A DNA stretch of 64,000 bases from Candidatus Collinsella stercoripullorum (GCA_019117005.1 DXAO01000014.1:62001-126000); one strand, 5' to 3'; shown: positions 16,214-25,743, counted from the first letter of the stretch. Notes: generated by a model from the letters alone, not told the origin. Numbers and translations are program-made.

Positions 16214-16249
16214 GGCGGTCCTCCTCCGAATCCTCGATCCCCGGTCCCG

Positions 16250-17431
16250 CTACGCCCGGTACTCCTCGGCGAGCAGCTTCCAAGCGGGCAGCGAGCGCTC
16301 GATCACCTCGCGGTCGATGCAGTACCCGAGGCGGAACCAGCCGGGCACCCCGAAGCTGTCGGACGGCACCGCGAGCAGCTCGTGGGCGCGCGCCCGCTCG
16401 CAGAACGCCCCGGCATCGGGTTCGAGCGCCTTCACCCACAGGTAGAACGCGCCGTCGGGCTCGACATAGGTGTACCCGTATTCGGACAGCGCCGACGTCA
16501 GCAGCTCGCGGTTGCGCGCATACGCCTCGACATCCGACGGCTCGTCCACGCAGTCGGCGACGACGCGCTGAAACAGGGACGGCGCGCAGACGAAGCCCAG
16601 CGTGCGCGCCGCGCCCGCCACCGCCGGCATCACGCGGGCGGCCAGCGGGCAGGTGTTCGGCACGAGCACCCAGCCGACGCGCTCGCCCGGCAGCGACAGC
16701 GACTTGGAATAGGAGTAGCACACCACGGTGTCCTCGTAGATGGAGGGGACCCACGGCACCTCCGCGCCGTAGACGATCTCGCGGTACGGCTCGTCGGAGA
16801 TCAGGAAGATGGGCTGCTCGCGACCGGCGTTCGCCTCCTCGAGGACCGCCGCGAGGGATTCGAGCGTCTCGCGCGTGTAGACGGCGCCCGTGGGGTTGTT
16901 GGGCGAGTCGATGATGACCGCCGCGGTGCGCGGGGTGATGGCGGCCGCGACCGCCGCGGGATCGATCTGGAAGGTCGTCTGGTCGGCGAGGACCTCCACG
17001 CAGGCGGCGCCCGCCTTCTCGATCCACACCGCGTGCTCGGGGAAGTACGGGGCGATGACGATGACCTCCTCGGCCGGGTTGGCGAGCGCGTGGACGCACA
17101 TCGAGACCGAGGCGGCGGCGCCCACGGTCATGAACACGTCGCCCATCCCGTAGGACGTCCCGAACCTGCGGTTGAGCGATTCGGCGACGGCGCGGCGCGC
17201 CTCGGGGAGGCCGGGGGCCGGGGTGTACCCGTGCAGCTCGTCGCTCGGCAGCGCGAGGGAGCGCTCGATGGAGGCCCGCACCGCCGCGGGCGCGGGGACG
17301 CTCGGGTTGCCGAGGGAGTAGTCGAAGACCTTGTCGGCACCGATCTGCGCCTTGCGCTCGAGGCCGTAGGAGAAGATCTCGCGGATGATCGAGCTCTCGG
17401 CGCCGCGTGCGTACATCGTCTCGTTGATCAT
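16250..17431 (-). CDS. pyridoxal-phosphate aminotransferase, class I/II
   Basis: The protein has 393 aa. It has the fold-type I pattern: DYSLGNPSVPAP, SPNNPTGAVY, FLISDEPYREIVY and the PLP lysine in SYSKSLSLPGERVGW. It is expected to transfer amino groups between an amino acid and an oxo acid; the substrate is not fixed by sequence. The ATG at 17431 (MINETMYARG) matches family length; an upstream frame to 17500 adds 23 residues of low similarity. The ribosome binding site is weak. It is divergent in context from ftsH's terminator and leads the aminotransferase-PHP-FmdE group. Confidence 0.85.
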   Translation of the reverse strand: MINETMYARGAESSIIREIFSYGLERKAQIGADKVFDYSLGNPSVPAPAAVRASIERSLALPSDELHGYTPAPGLPEARRAVAESLNRRFGTSYGMGDVFMTVGAAASVSMCVHALANPAEEVIVIAPYFPEHAVWIEKAGAACVEVLADQTTFQIDPAAVAAAITPRTAAVIIDSPNNPTGAVYTRETLESLAAVLEEANAGREQPIFLISDEPYREIVYGAEVPWVPSIYEDTVVCYSYSKSLSLPGERVGWVLVPNTCPLAARVMPAVAGAARTLGFVCAPSLFQRVVADCVDEPSDVEAYARNRELLTSALSEYGYTYVEPDGAFYLWVKALEPDAGAFCERARAHELLAVPSDSFGVPGWFRLGYCIDREVIERSLPAWKLLAEEYRA

Positions 17432-17500
17432 GGGGCCACTCGCTTCCCTTGGAGAACCGTCGTCGTTTCGTTGTGTGCCATTGTACGCGCATCGCGGCAC

Positions 17501-17532
17501 AAAAAACGGCCCCGCCGTGTCAGCGGGGCCGT
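17501..17532 (-). terminator. rho-independent terminator of the tilS-hpt-ftsH operon
   Basis: On the minus strand ACGGCCCCGC pairs perfectly with GCGGGGCCGT and is followed by TTTTTT, a few bases after the ftsH stop. Confidence 0.9.
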
Positions 17533-17537
17533 CGCTC

Positions 17538-19709
17538 CTATTGCTCTTCGGACCTGAGCGCCTCCTGGGCGTAGGCCGCCGCCTCCGCGGCTATCTCCTC
17601 GTCCGACTGCCGGGGCTTCCGAGGGGCCTCGGGCGCCGGCGCATCGGACGCGCCGTCCGACCCGGCGTCCCCGCCGTCGGATGCGTTCCCCTGCTGGCCG
17701 GCCAGGTACTCGTCCCAGGTGCCGTCGAGCAGCGCCGTCACCGCGTCGCCCTCGACGGTCTCGCGCTCCAGCAGGACGTCCTTCATCAGGACCAGCTGCT
17801 CGCGGCGCTCGGACAGGATCTTCTCCGCCCGCTCGTGCGCCTCGCGCATGATGCGCTGCACCTCGGTGTCGATACGGCGCGCCGTCTCCTCGGAGTAGTC
17901 CTGGTGGTCGGCGTAATCGCGCCCCAGGAACACCTGGTGCTGGGCCTCGCCGAACACCTGCGTCCCCAGCGCCTCGCTCATGCCCAGGCGCGTGACCATC
18001 TCGCGCGCCATCTTGGTCGCGCGTTCGAGGTCGTTCGAGGCCCCAGAGGTGATGTCGTCGCACATGAGCTCCTCGGCCACGCGGCCGCCCAGGAACACGG
18101 CGAGCTCGTCGAGCATCTCGTTCTTGGTCTTGAGGAAGTGGTCCTCGGTGGGCAGCTGCATGGTATAGCCCAGCGCCTGCCCGCGCGGGATGATCGTGAT
18201 CTTGTGAACCGGGTCGGAGTGCTCGAGCACGTGCCCCACCAGCGCGTGACCGCTCTCGTGGAAGGCGATGGTGCGGCGCTCGGTCTCGGTCATGACGCGC
18301 GCCTTGCGCTCGGGGCCGGCGATCACGCGCTCCATGGATTCCTCGACCTCGGACATGGAGATGGTCGCGCGCTGACGGCGGGCCGCCAGCAGGGCCGACT
18401 CGTTCAGGAGGTTGGCGAGGTCGGCGCCGGTGAACCCGACGGTGAGCTGCGCCAGCTTGTCGAAGCGCACGTCGTCGGCAAGCGGCTTGTTGGCGGCGTG
18501 CACGCGCAGGATCTGCTCGCGGCCGCGCACGTCGGGGCGGTCCACCGTGATCTGACGGTCGAAGCGGCCCGGGCGCAGCAGCGCCGGGTCGAGGATGTCC
18601 GGGCGGTTGGTCGCCGCGATGAGGATCACGCTCTCGTTCTCCTCGAAGCCGTCCATCTCGACGAGCAGCTGGTTGAGCGTCTGCTCGCGCTCGTCGTGAC
18701 CGCCGCCCAGACCCGCGCCGCGCTGGCGGCCGACCGCGTCGATCTCATCGATGAAGATGATGGACGGGGACTGCTCCTTGGCCTTGGAGAACAGGTCGCG
18801 CACGCGGCTCGCGCCGACGCCCACGAACATCTCCACGAAGTCGGAGCCGGAGATGGAGAAGAACGGCACGCCCGCCTCGCCGGCGACGGCCTTGGCGAGC
18901 AGCGTCTTGCCGGTGCCCGGAGGGCCCACGAGCAGCACGCCGCGGGGGATCTTTGCGCCCAGCTTGCGGAAGCGGTCCGGCTCGGACAGGAAGTCGCGGA
19001 CCTCCTTGAGCTCCTCGACGGCCTCGTCGATGCCGGCGACGTCGGCGAACTTGACCTTGGGGCGCGTGGCCTCGTTGGTCTTGGCGTTCGTCTTGCCGAA
19101 CTGCATGGCCTTGTTGTTGGCGCCGCCCATCTGGCGCATGAAGTACACCATCAGCGCGATGAGCGCCACGGTGGGCAGCACGCCGACCAGCAGGTTGGTG
19201 AGGAAGTTCGGGTCGGAGGTGTCAACCACGTAGGTGGTGTCGGGATGCGCCGCCATGAGGTCGTTCAGCGTATCGGACCCCACGTAGGTGGTGGTGTAGC
19301 TGTGCAGGGCGGCCTGCTTGCCGATATCGTCGGCGCTGGTCCAGTACCCGCCCGAGACGGTCCCGTCGGCGACGCGGTAGGTCGCGGTGTCCACCCGGTT
19401 GTCGGATACGGCCTCCACGAACTCGCTCGTCGAGAGCTCGGTCGCCGAGGGGGTGCTGGTGAAGAAGCCGCCCATGTTCATGAACATGTAGCACAGCAGC
19501 ACGCAGATGAGCAGGAAGTACAGCCATCCCATGCGCGAGGGCGGGCGATGGTAGCCTCCGGGCCCTCCCGAGCCGCGGCCGCCGAAGCGGTCGTCGAGCT
19601 TGCCGAACAGGCCGTCGTCATCCTTGCGGTCGCGCCCGTCCGGCTCCTCGCCCTGGGAGGCGAGGAGGCGCGCGCCGGCGCGGTCGATCGTATCGTTCCT
19701 ATAGGTCAT
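17538..19709 (-). CDS. ftsH: ATP-dependent zinc metalloprotease FtsH
   Basis: The protein has 723 aa and is a membrane AAA+ protease that degrades misfolded and regulatory membrane proteins. A basic/Gly-rich N-terminus precedes a first membrane segment (about 60-78, [19 protein letters not shown]), an extracytoplasmic domain and a second segment (about 165-185). Then come Walker [14 protein letters not shown], Walker [12 protein letters not shown], second region of homology [20 protein letters not shown], and the zinc site [10 protein letters not shown]. The end is acidic and disordered. It starts one base after the hpt stop, giving the conserved tilS-hpt-ftsH order. Confidence 0.97.
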   Translation of the reverse strand: MTYRNDTIDRAGARLLASQGEEPDGRDRKDDDGLFGKLDDRFGGRGSGGPGGYHRPPSRMGWLYFLLICVLLCYMFMNMGGFFTSTPSATELSTSEFVEAVSDNRVDTATYRVADGTVSGGYWTSADDIGKQAALHSYTTTYVGSDTLNDLMAAHPDTTYVVDTSDPNFLTNLLVGVLPTVALIALMVYFMRQMGGANNKAMQFGKTNAKTNEATRPKVKFADVAGIDEAVEELKEVRDFLSEPDRFRKLGAKIPRGVLLVGPPGTGKTLLAKAVAGEAGVPFFSISGSDFVEMFVGVGASRVRDLFSKAKEQSPSIIFIDEIDAVGRQRGAGLGGGHDEREQTLNQLLVEMDGFEENESVILIAATNRPDILDPALLRPGRFDRQITVDRPDVRGREQILRVHAANKPLADDVRFDKLAQLTVGFTGADLANLLNESALLAARRQRATISMSEVEESMERVIAGPERKARVMTETERRTIAFHESGHALVGHVLEHSDPVHKITIIPRGQALGYTMQLPTEDHFLKTKNEMLDELAVFLGGRVAEELMCDDITSGASNDLERATKMAREMVTRLGMSEALGTQVFGEAQHQVFLGRDYADHQDYSEETARRIDTEVQRIMREAHERAEKILSERREQLVLMKDVLLERETVEGDAVTALLDGTWDEYLAGQQGNASDGGDAGSDGASDAPAPEAPRKPRQSDEEIAAEAAAYAQEALRSEEQ

Positions 19710-20258
19710 CTACGAGTAAACCTCCGGTTTGAGCACCCCGATGTAGGGGAGGTTGCGGTAGCGCTCGGCGTAATCCAGGCCGTAGCCGACCACGAAATCG
19801 TCCGGGCAGTGCATGCCCACGTACTTCGGGTTGATGGCGGCCTGCTTGCCGGCGACGTCCTTCCACAGGAAGGTCGCGACCTCCAGCGAGGCGGGGTGGC
19901 GGCTTGACAGGTTCTTCATGAGGTAGCGCAGCGTGAGGCCCGAATCGAGGATGTCCTCTACGATCAGCACGTCGCGCCCCTTGATGTCCATATCGAGGTC
20001 CTTGACGATACGGACGATGCCCGAGGACTTCGCACCCTCGCCGTAGCTCGACACCGCCATGAAGTCGATGGCGAGCGGGCACTCGATGGCCCGCATGAGG
20101 TCCCCCATGAAGACCACGGCGCCGCGCAGGACCGCGATGAGCACCAGGTCCTTTCCCTGATAATCACGGGTGATGTCGGCGCCCATGCGGCGCACGACGG
20201 CGGCGATCTCCTCTTTGTCGAACAGCATGTGGTCGACGTCTGGATGCAAGGCTTCCAT
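19710..20258 (-). CDS. hpt: hypoxanthine phosphoribosyltransferase
   Basis: The protein has 182 aa and salvages hypoxanthine/guanine with PRPP to IMP/GMP. The PRPP loop is VLIVEDILDSGLTLRYL, with LIAVLRGAVVFMGDL near the N-terminus and FVVGYGLDYAERYRNLPYIG near the end, all typical of bacterial HPRT. It lies between tilS (36 bp upstream) and ftsH (immediately downstream) and is co-transcribed by position. The family normally sits in this order in many Gram-positive bacteria, where Hpt and TilS are reported to interact in regulating ftsH. Confidence 0.97.
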   Translation of the reverse strand: MEALHPDVDHMLFDKEEIAAVVRRMGADITRDYQGKDLVLIAVLRGAVVFMGDLMRAIECPLAIDFMAVSSYGEGAKSSGIVRIVKDLDMDIKGRDVLIVEDILDSGLTLRYLMKNLSSRHPASLEVATFLWKDVAGKQAAINPKYVGMHCPDDFVVGYGLDYAERYRNLPYIGVLKPEVYS

Positions 20259-20294
20259 GATGGCCCTTTCTGCGTAGCGCGTATCCGCTTGATA

Positions 20295-21950
20295 CTACCC
20301 GTCGACGCGCCCGTCCGACGCGGTAACGGGTTTGATTTTCAATATTATCAACAGCCTGGTGGCGGCCGTGCACTTGAACCGGTCGTCGAGGCGAATTCCG
20401 CCAACCCACACAACGGCGCCGCCCGGGGCGGTGCGGACCACCGGCACGCTCTCGCGCTCGGCCACCGGAACGCGCGCGGCACCCAGGATGTCCGATAGCT
20501 TCTTGCTGCGCCCGTGCATGCCGAGCGGGCACATCACATCGCCCGGCGCCGGGGCGTCCACCCAGAGGCGCGCGGTGAGGGCCTCCGCGGGGATGGCGCC
20601 GTCGGGCGACGACTCCGCCAGGCGCTCCAGGTCGCGCTCCGCATATCCCAGGGCGGCCGCATCGATACACGCCGTGAGCAGGTCGGCCTCCGGGGGTGGG
20701 AAAATAGGGACAGGCACTTTTTTCCCGCTCCCGTCGGCGCCTGGGAAAAAAGTGCCTGTCCCTATTTTCCCATCGGCGCAGGAGCGCGCGAAGGCGATCG
20801 GATCCTCGCCGTGCGGGACACGCACGATGCCCGATTCGATCACCGTGTGGTTGGCGAGCGGCATGCGCCCCGGCACCGGCAGCCACCCCGCCGCGAGGCG
20901 CTCCCGGGCGGCCGCGGTGCGCATCGTGAACGTGCCGAACTCCATGCGCGCGTCGACGCCCCCGGGAAGGGTCACCGAGCCCTCCCCCGCCGCCACGCAT
21001 GCGAGCGCGGCCTCGACATGGCGCATCTCCAGCCGCTCCTCGGGTGCGAGGCCGCGGTATGCGAGACGGACCATGCGCCGGGCGATGGCGACCTCGGCCG
21101 AGGCGAGGCGGGCGGCGTCCAACACGATCAGGCCCTCCTGCTCGTGCCTCACGCAGGCGCGCAGCGAGCGGGCGGCGAGCTGCGACATGAAGGCGTCCTC
21201 CTCGCCCAGGATGTCGCAGGTGGCGCCGATGGCGCGCTCGAGGTTGCCGTTGCGCTCCGTCGCCACCGGGACCACGCGGTGGCGGATGAAGTTGCGCAGG
21301 TAGGATACGTCCTCGTTGGACTCGTCCTCACGCCATCCGATCCCCGCCACCTCCAGGAAGCGGCAGAGCTCCGCATGGCTCATGTCGATGAGGGGGCGGA
21401 CGATGATGTTGCGGCGGCGCGGGATGCTCGAGAGCCCCGCGGGGCCGGAGCCCTTGATGGCGTTCATGAAGAAGGTCTCCACCCGGTCGCTCGCCGTATG
21501 GGCCGTCAGGATCCGCGCCGCGGAGCGCGGGGCGCCGGTCTGCTCGCACAGCTCGCGCACATAGCGGCGGGCGGCGGCGTAGCGCACCTCGCGGGCGGCC
21601 GCCTCCAGGTTCTTCCCGGACAGATCGGTGAACGACGCGTGCTCGACGCACAGCGGCAGCCCGTAGCGGGCGCACAGCTCGCGCACGAAGCGCTCGTCGC
21701 CGTCGGATGCCTCCCCGCGCAGATGGTGGTTGACGTGGAGCACATGAAGGCGCTCGCGGGCGATGCGGGAGGGCCCGCGGCCGTCCCGGAGGTCGAGCTT
21801 GGATGCGCATGCCATCACGAGGAGCGCCGTGGAGTCCGCGCCGCCTGATACCATGAGCACCACGGGAGCCGGCGCCTGCGTGCGCGCCGGGTGCTCCGCG
21901 CGAGCGGGCATCGGGTGCAAGCGGGCGAAATGCTGGGAAACTGTGGGCAT
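20295..21950 (-). CDS. tilS: tRNA(Ile)-lysidine synthase TilS, carrying an in-frame palindrome insertion
   Basis: The protein has 551 aa. It modifies C34 of the minor tRNA-Ile(CAU) with lysine and ATP so that it reads AUA. The PP-loop is VVLMVSGGADSTALLV; HHLRGEASDGDERFV and LTAHTASDRVETFFMN follow, as in the family, and a C-terminal domain ends the protein. ATG 21950 has AAGGAGGTCAC directly upstream; an upstream extension to 22115 has none. Residues about 393-418 (KIGTGTFFPGADGSGKKVPV...) are encoded by a perfect 30-bp inverted repeat (20697-20772) and do not look like TilS, so a repeat has been inserted while keeping the frame. It is first gene of the tilS-hpt-ftsH operon. Confidence 0.93.
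   Translation of the reverse strand: MPTVSQHFARLHPMPARAEHPARTQAPAPVVLMVSGGADSTALLVMACASKLDLRDGRGPSRIARERLHVLHVNHHLRGEASDGDERFVRELCARYGLPLCVEHASFTDLSGKNLEAAAREVRYAAARRYVRELCEQTGAPRSAARILTAHTASDRVETFFMNAIKGSGPAGLSSIPRRRNIIVRPLIDMSHAELCRFLEVAGIGWREDESNEDVSYLRNFIRHRVVPVATERNGNLERAIGATCDILGEEDAFMSQLAARSLRACVRHEQEGLIVLDAARLASAEVAIARRMVRLAYRGLAPEERLEMRHVEAALACVAAGEGSVTLPGGVDARMEFGTFTMRTAAARERLAAGWLPVPGRMPLANHTVIESGIVRVPHGEDPIAFARSCADGKIGTGTFFPGADGSGKKVPVPIFPPPEADLLTACIDAAALGYAERDLERLAESSPDGAIPAEALTARLWVDAPAPGDVMCPLGMHGRSKKLSDILGAARVPVAERESVPVVRTAPGGAVVWVGGIRLDDRFKCTAATRLLIILKIKPVTASDGRVDG
20697..20772. repeat. perfect 30-bp inverted repeat (REP-like) inside tilS
   Basis: Arm 20697-20726 begins tgggaaaatagggacaggca and is the exact reverse complement of 20743-20772; the loop is 16 nt. 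Base composition (A/T runs) differs sharply from the surrounding GC-rich gene. The repeat is read in frame within tilS. Confidence 0.95.
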
Positions 21951-22210
21951 GTGACCTCCTTGGTACCGCACCATTGTATCCGTTGGACCGCGCTCCAAGT
22001 CGCCTGCCCGCGGGCTCGGCGGCGGATAACGTGAAGGAGGGGCCGTCCCCGCCGTCATGATGACGGGGCGGAACAGCCCGCGTGTCATGCGCGGCGGGAG
22101 GACGCCCCGTGCCATACGCGGCGGCGGGGCCGTTCATGGCGCAGGGCCGCCCGTCCGCCACCATATCCGCCGCCGCCTGCCACGACCGATGGAAGCGAGG
22201 GTTTCACCAT

Positions 22211-23044
22211 ATGACGGATGAGGGACACGGGAACCGGACCTTGAGGCTGCACATCCTGGGAAGCGGGTCGAAGGGAAACTGCGCGCTGGTCGAGGGCCCG
22301 CAGGGCCTCATCATGGTCGACGACGGCTTCTCCCGCCGCGAGGTGCTCGCACGCATGCACGCCCTCGGCCTCGACGAGCACGACGTGCGCGCCCTGCTGC
22401 TCACCCACGAGCACACCGACCACGTGAGCGGCATCACCGTGTGGCACCGCGCCTTCCCGGTCGAGCTGTATGCGAGCATCGGCACGCCGGGCACGCGCAG
22501 GTACTTGGACGAGCTCCCCTTCTGTCAGTTCGTCCCCGGCGTATCCTTCGAGGTCGCAGGTATCTCGGTCCGCACCTTCCCCACCTCGCACGACGTGGTG
22601 AACCCGGTCGGCTTCCGGTTCGACTGCGCGGGCGACTCGATCGGCTACGCGACCGACACCGGCTACCTGACCGACGACGCGCTCGATGCGCTTGCCGGCG
22701 CGCGCATCCTCGCGCTCGAGAGCAACCACGACGTCCCGATGCTCCGCTGCGGCTCCTACCCGCGCTACCTGCAGGGCCGCATCCTATCGGACAGCGGGCA
22801 CCTCTCCAACGCGCAGGCGGCCGAGGCGGCGCCGCGCCTCATGTCCGAATGCACCGAGCAGCTCGTCGCCATGCACATCTCCCAGGAGAACAACCGGCCG
22901 AGCCTCGCCGTCCGCTCCTTCGCGGAATCGCTCGGGGCCTCGCTCGACGACGAGCTCGGCTCCACAGCCACCCTCGAGCGGGGCGACGGGCCGTCCCTGC
23001 GCATCCGCGCCGCCGGCCAGAACCGCCCCATCACGGTGGACTGA
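22211..23044 (+). CDS. MBL-fold metallohydrolase, WalJ/YycJ-like
   Basis: The protein has 277 aa. It begins LRLHILGSGSKGNCALVEG, then has LLLTHEHTDHVSGI (H-x-H-x-D-H zinc motif), FPTSHDVVNPVGF, IGYATDTGYLTD, LALESNHD and SDSGHLSN, the metallo-beta-lactamase-fold order seen in YycJ/WalJ exonuclease-like proteins. ATG 22211 follows GCGAGGGTTTCACCAT; in-frame codons upstream to 22082 lie in a repeat-like GC-rich stretch. The usual walRK neighbours are absent, so a cell-wall link is not supported here; 5' exonuclease activity is known for WalJ relatives. It is divergent from tilS and convergent with hsp20. Confidence 0.85.
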   Translation: MTDEGHGNRTLRLHILGSGSKGNCALVEGPQGLIMVDDGFSRREVLARMHALGLDEHDVRALLLTHEHTDHVSGITVWHRAFPVELYASIGTPGTRRYLDELPFCQFVPGVSFEVAGISVRTFPTSHDVVNPVGFRFDCAGDSIGYATDTGYLTDDALDALAGARILALESNHDVPMLRCGSYPRYLQGRILSDSGHLSNAQAAEAAPRLMSECTEQLVAMHISQENNRPSLAVRSFAESLGASLDDELGSTATLERGDGPSLRIRAAGQNRPITVD

Positions 23045-23178
23045 CGGGGAGACCTTCGCGCAGACGCCGCTATGACACGGAGATGCCCCATCCTTCATGA
23101 CGGGAGGCGGGGCAACCCCCGTACCATGACGGCCCCGTGTCACGTTGACCCCGCATCATGCCAGTCCGCCGCGTCATG

Positions 23179-23214
23179 AAAAAAACGGGTCCGGAGCCGC
23201 AGCCCCGGACCCGT
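23179..23214 (-). terminator. rho-independent terminator of hsp20
   Basis: On the minus strand ACGGGTCCGG pairs perfectly with CCGGACCCGT and is followed by TTTTTTT, about 35 bp after the hsp20 stop. Confidence 0.9.
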
Positions 23215-23248
23215 TCGCGGCGAGTCGCACCCCGCTTTGGATGGCGCG

Positions 23249-23677
23249 TTAGTCGATGGAGATCTTGGTGACGTTCTTCTTCTCGACGATCTTGGGCACG
23301 CTCACGGTCAGCACGCCGTCCGCGTAGCGCGCGGACAGGCCCTCGCAGGCGGCGTCCTTCAGGTACACACCGCGGGTCGCGCTGTAGGAGGTGAACTCCT
23401 TCTGCAGGTAGTTCTTGCCCTTGTCCTCCTCCTTCTCCTCGACCTTCACCGCGATGGACAGGCGCCCCTCGTTGAGCTCGACGTCGATATCGTCCTTGCT
23501 GACGCCGGTGAGGTAGGCCTTGACCTCGTACGAATCGCCCTTGTCCTCGACGTCCATCGGGAACGCCTTGGTCGACATCGGCGCGGAGGCGAGATCCATC
23601 ATGTCATCGAAGGCATCGAACAGGGACGTCGCCGGACGGAGACCGAACACCGAACGATACGGAACCATGCTTGCCAT
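23249..23677 (-). CDS. small heat-shock protein, Hsp20/alpha-crystallin family
   Basis: The protein has 142 aa and should be a cytoplasmic ATP-independent holdase for unfolded proteins. The alpha-crystallin domain runs from FPMDVEDKGDSYEVKAYLTGV through DIDVELNEGRLSIAVKV to the GVLTVSVPK signature. ATG 23677 is 8 nt after AAAGGAG; a GTG three codons upstream overlaps the ribosome binding site. An inverted repeat at 23815-23831 lies in the upstream region and could bind a heat-shock repressor. It has its own terminator and no operon partner. Confidence 0.93.
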   Translation of the reverse strand: MASMVPYRSVFGLRPATSLFDAFDDMMDLASAPMSTKAFPMDVEDKGDSYEVKAYLTGVSKDDIDVELNEGRLSIAVKVEEKEEDKGKNYLQKEFTSYSATRGVYLKDAACEGLSARYADGVLTVSVPKIVEKKNVTKISID

Positions 23678-23814
23678 ACTTATCACTCCTTTGTGATACG
23701 CCCTGCTCCCTCCGGGGCGCGGGGACTTCCTTGGTCGTTCATGGTTATGCCCGCATCCGCACTCCCCTATTCACGGCGATTCATATTTTTTAAGCGTCAC
23801 ATTGTCATCAAATC

Positions 23815-23831
23815 TAAGTGACTCTCACTTA
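23815..23831. promoter_or_regulatory. inverted repeat upstream of hsp20, possible repressor site
   Basis: TAAGTGA and TCACTTA pair around CTC in an AT-rich stretch about 140 bp before hsp20. The pattern is only loosely like HspR or HrcA sites, so the regulator is unknown. Confidence 0.4.
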
Positions 23832-23964
23832 AGTTTATCGAGTCGATGGATATGGAGCGTCTGTAGCGGCGGGCGACGGCACGGACGTTTTTCTTAAAAT
23901 GCCATTTCACTCTCGGTCTTGCCCGTACAATGACTGCAGGTGCGGCACCGGATTAAGGGCGGTT

Positions 23965-24444
23965 ATGGACGAGCGCATCGGGTCGACGGGACCCCTGAAC
24001 AGCGATCGCATGCAGCGCGGGGACGCGATGGATGAGCGTGCCCGCACGGCAGGATACCGGCGCGAGAGCCGCCATATCCCCCAAGAGCCGATCACGGACC
24101 CCGGAGCGGAGTATGCGTCGCACGGATACCCTCGACCTGCAAGGGCGACCGGACCGTCGAGACCGACGCGCCGGCATATGGGCGTCGCCACCAACGACCC
24201 CACATATCTCCCGGACACGCCCCTGAGCGGCGAGGGGGTCAGGCGCGGCCCCGCACACCCCGTCCCCGAGCCGGGCGAGCGCCGAAGCCTTCATTACGAT
24301 CGCTACCTCGAGCGCCCCAAGCCGGGAAAATCCATCTTCACCCGCCGCGAGCAGGCTCAGCGCAAAAGAACGCGCGCCCTCGTCCTGCTGGCGGTCCTGA
24401 TCGTCGCCATCGTCCTGCTGGTCTGGTTCCTCGTCCTCGGCTAA
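23965..24444 (+). CDS. hypothetical tail-anchored membrane protein
   Basis: The protein has 159 aa and is not recognised. It is hydrophilic, rich in Arg, Pro and Gly, and probably disordered up to about residue 130. A basic stretch (FTRREQAQRKRTR) then precedes a single C-terminal membrane helix (ALVLLAVLIVAIVLLVWFLVLG) ending the protein, so the bulk would face the cytoplasm. I chose ATG 23965 because AAGGGCGG lies just before it; an ATG at 23899 and one at 24028 are alternatives. It lies 52 bp before the cysteine desulfurase gene on the same strand. Confidence 0.6.
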   Translation: MDERIGSTGPLNSDRMQRGDAMDERARTAGYRRESRHIPQEPITDPGAEYASHGYPRPARATGPSRPTRRHMGVATNDPTYLPDTPLSGEGVRRGPAHPVPEPGERRSLHYDRYLERPKPGKSIFTRREQAQRKRTRALVLLAVLIVAIVLLVWFLVLG

Positions 24445-24496
24445 CCTGAGGCTGCCAACCGGCTGCCGGGGCAACCTCATGCGGAAAGGACGGCAT

Positions 24497-25717
24497 ATGA
24501 GCGACGCAAGCTCGCAGGATCCGTATATCTACGCCGACAACGCGGCCACGACGCCGCTGTCCCCTCGCGCCCTCGAGACCATGACCCCCTATCTCACCGA
24601 GTCGTTCGGGAACCCCGGGGGCATCCACCGCATCGCGCGCGACGCCGCATGCGCCCTTGAAGGCGCCCGCGCCCGCACGGCGGAACTGCTGGGGGCGCAC
24701 GCGCACGAGCTCTACCTCACCAGCGGCGGCACGGAGTCCGACAACTGGATTCTCCAGGGGGCGGTGCGCAGGCATCGCGACCTGAACGGGACGAGCCGGC
24801 CGGTCCGCGTGATCACGAGCGCCGTGGAGCACCATGCGGTGCTCCACGGATGCCGCATGCTGCGCGAGATGGGCGCGGACGCGGCAATGCTCCCCGTGGA
24901 CGGCTCCGGCCGGGTCGACCCCGCCTCCCTCTCCGACGCGCTCGACGATGCCGAGCGGGCGGGGGCCGATGTCGCCCTCGTCTCCATCATACTCGCGAAC
25001 AACGAGGTGGGGACCATCGAGGACATCCCGGTACTCGCGGGGATCTCCCATGAGCGCGGCATCCCCTTCCACACCGATGCGGTCCAGGCGGTCGGGCACA
25101 TCCCCGTCGATGTCGATGAGCTCGGGGTCGATGCGCTCTCGCTGTCGGCGCACAAGTTCCATGGACCGCGGGGGACCGGGGCCCTCTACCTGAGGGACGG
25201 GTTCTCCATACCGCCCATGGTCGAGGGCGGAGGGCAGGAGCGCGGGCTGCGTTCGGGCACGCAGGACGTGGCCTCCGCCGTCGGCATGGCTGCGGCGCTC
25301 GAGGAGGCGTGCGAGGACCTCGAGGGTCGCGCGCGGCGCGTGGGGGCGCTCCGCGACCGGCTCGTCTCCACGGTGCTGGAACGCACCCCGGGCGTACGCC
25401 CCACCGGCGAGCCCGACCCGCACCGGCGGCTCCCCTCGATCGCATCCTTCATATGCCATGACGTCGACGGCGAGCTGCTCGTGGTGCTTCTCGACCGGGC
25501 CGGGGTCGCCGCGGCGACGGGTTCCGCGTGCTCCACGGGATCGACCGAACCGTCGCACGTCATCACCGCGATGGGCTGGGACGACCCTTCGTGGAACCGC
25601 GGCACGCTGCGCCTTTCGCTTGCGGACGACGTCACGGACCGCGATATCGACCTCCTGTGCGAGCGCGTCCCCCGGTGCATCGAGCGGGCGCGCCTGCTCT
25701 CGGGCTTCTCGCGATAG
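24497..25717 (+). CDS. cysteine desulfurase (NifS/IscS family)
   Basis: The protein has 406 aa and should take sulfur from cysteine, as a persulfide, for Fe-S clusters or tRNA thiolation, using PLP. It opens IYADNAATTPLSPRALETM; TSGGTESDNW, SAVEHHAVLH, HTDAVQAVGHIPVD, the PLP lysine in LSAHKFHGPRG and the active-site cysteine in ATGSACSTGS are all present in order. ATG 24497 follows AAAGGACGGCAT. No scaffold or iscU-like gene is adjacent, so the sulfur acceptor is unknown. It is convergent with pgm. Confidence 0.93.
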   Translation: MSDASSQDPYIYADNAATTPLSPRALETMTPYLTESFGNPGGIHRIARDAACALEGARARTAELLGAHAHELYLTSGGTESDNWILQGAVRRHRDLNGTSRPVRVITSAVEHHAVLHGCRMLREMGADAAMLPVDGSGRVDPASLSDALDDAERAGADVALVSIILANNEVGTIEDIPVLAGISHERGIPFHTDAVQAVGHIPVDVDELGVDALSLSAHKFHGPRGTGALYLRDGFSIPPMVEGGGQERGLRSGTQDVASAVGMAAALEEACEDLEGRARRVGALRDRLVSTVLERTPGVRPTGEPDPHRRLPSIASFICHDVDGELLVVLLDRAGVAAATGSACSTGSTEPSHVITAMGWDDPSWNRGTLRLSLADDVTDRDIDLLCERVPRCIERARLLSGFSR

Positions 25718-25743
25718 CCGCCCTCCCCTGCCCCGCGGCATGG

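Noticed and set aside
22082-22210. Longer N-terminus of the WalJ-like protein
   Set aside because: The extension is repeat-like GC-rich sequence without a ribosome binding site; the protein's conserved part starts soon after ATG 22211.
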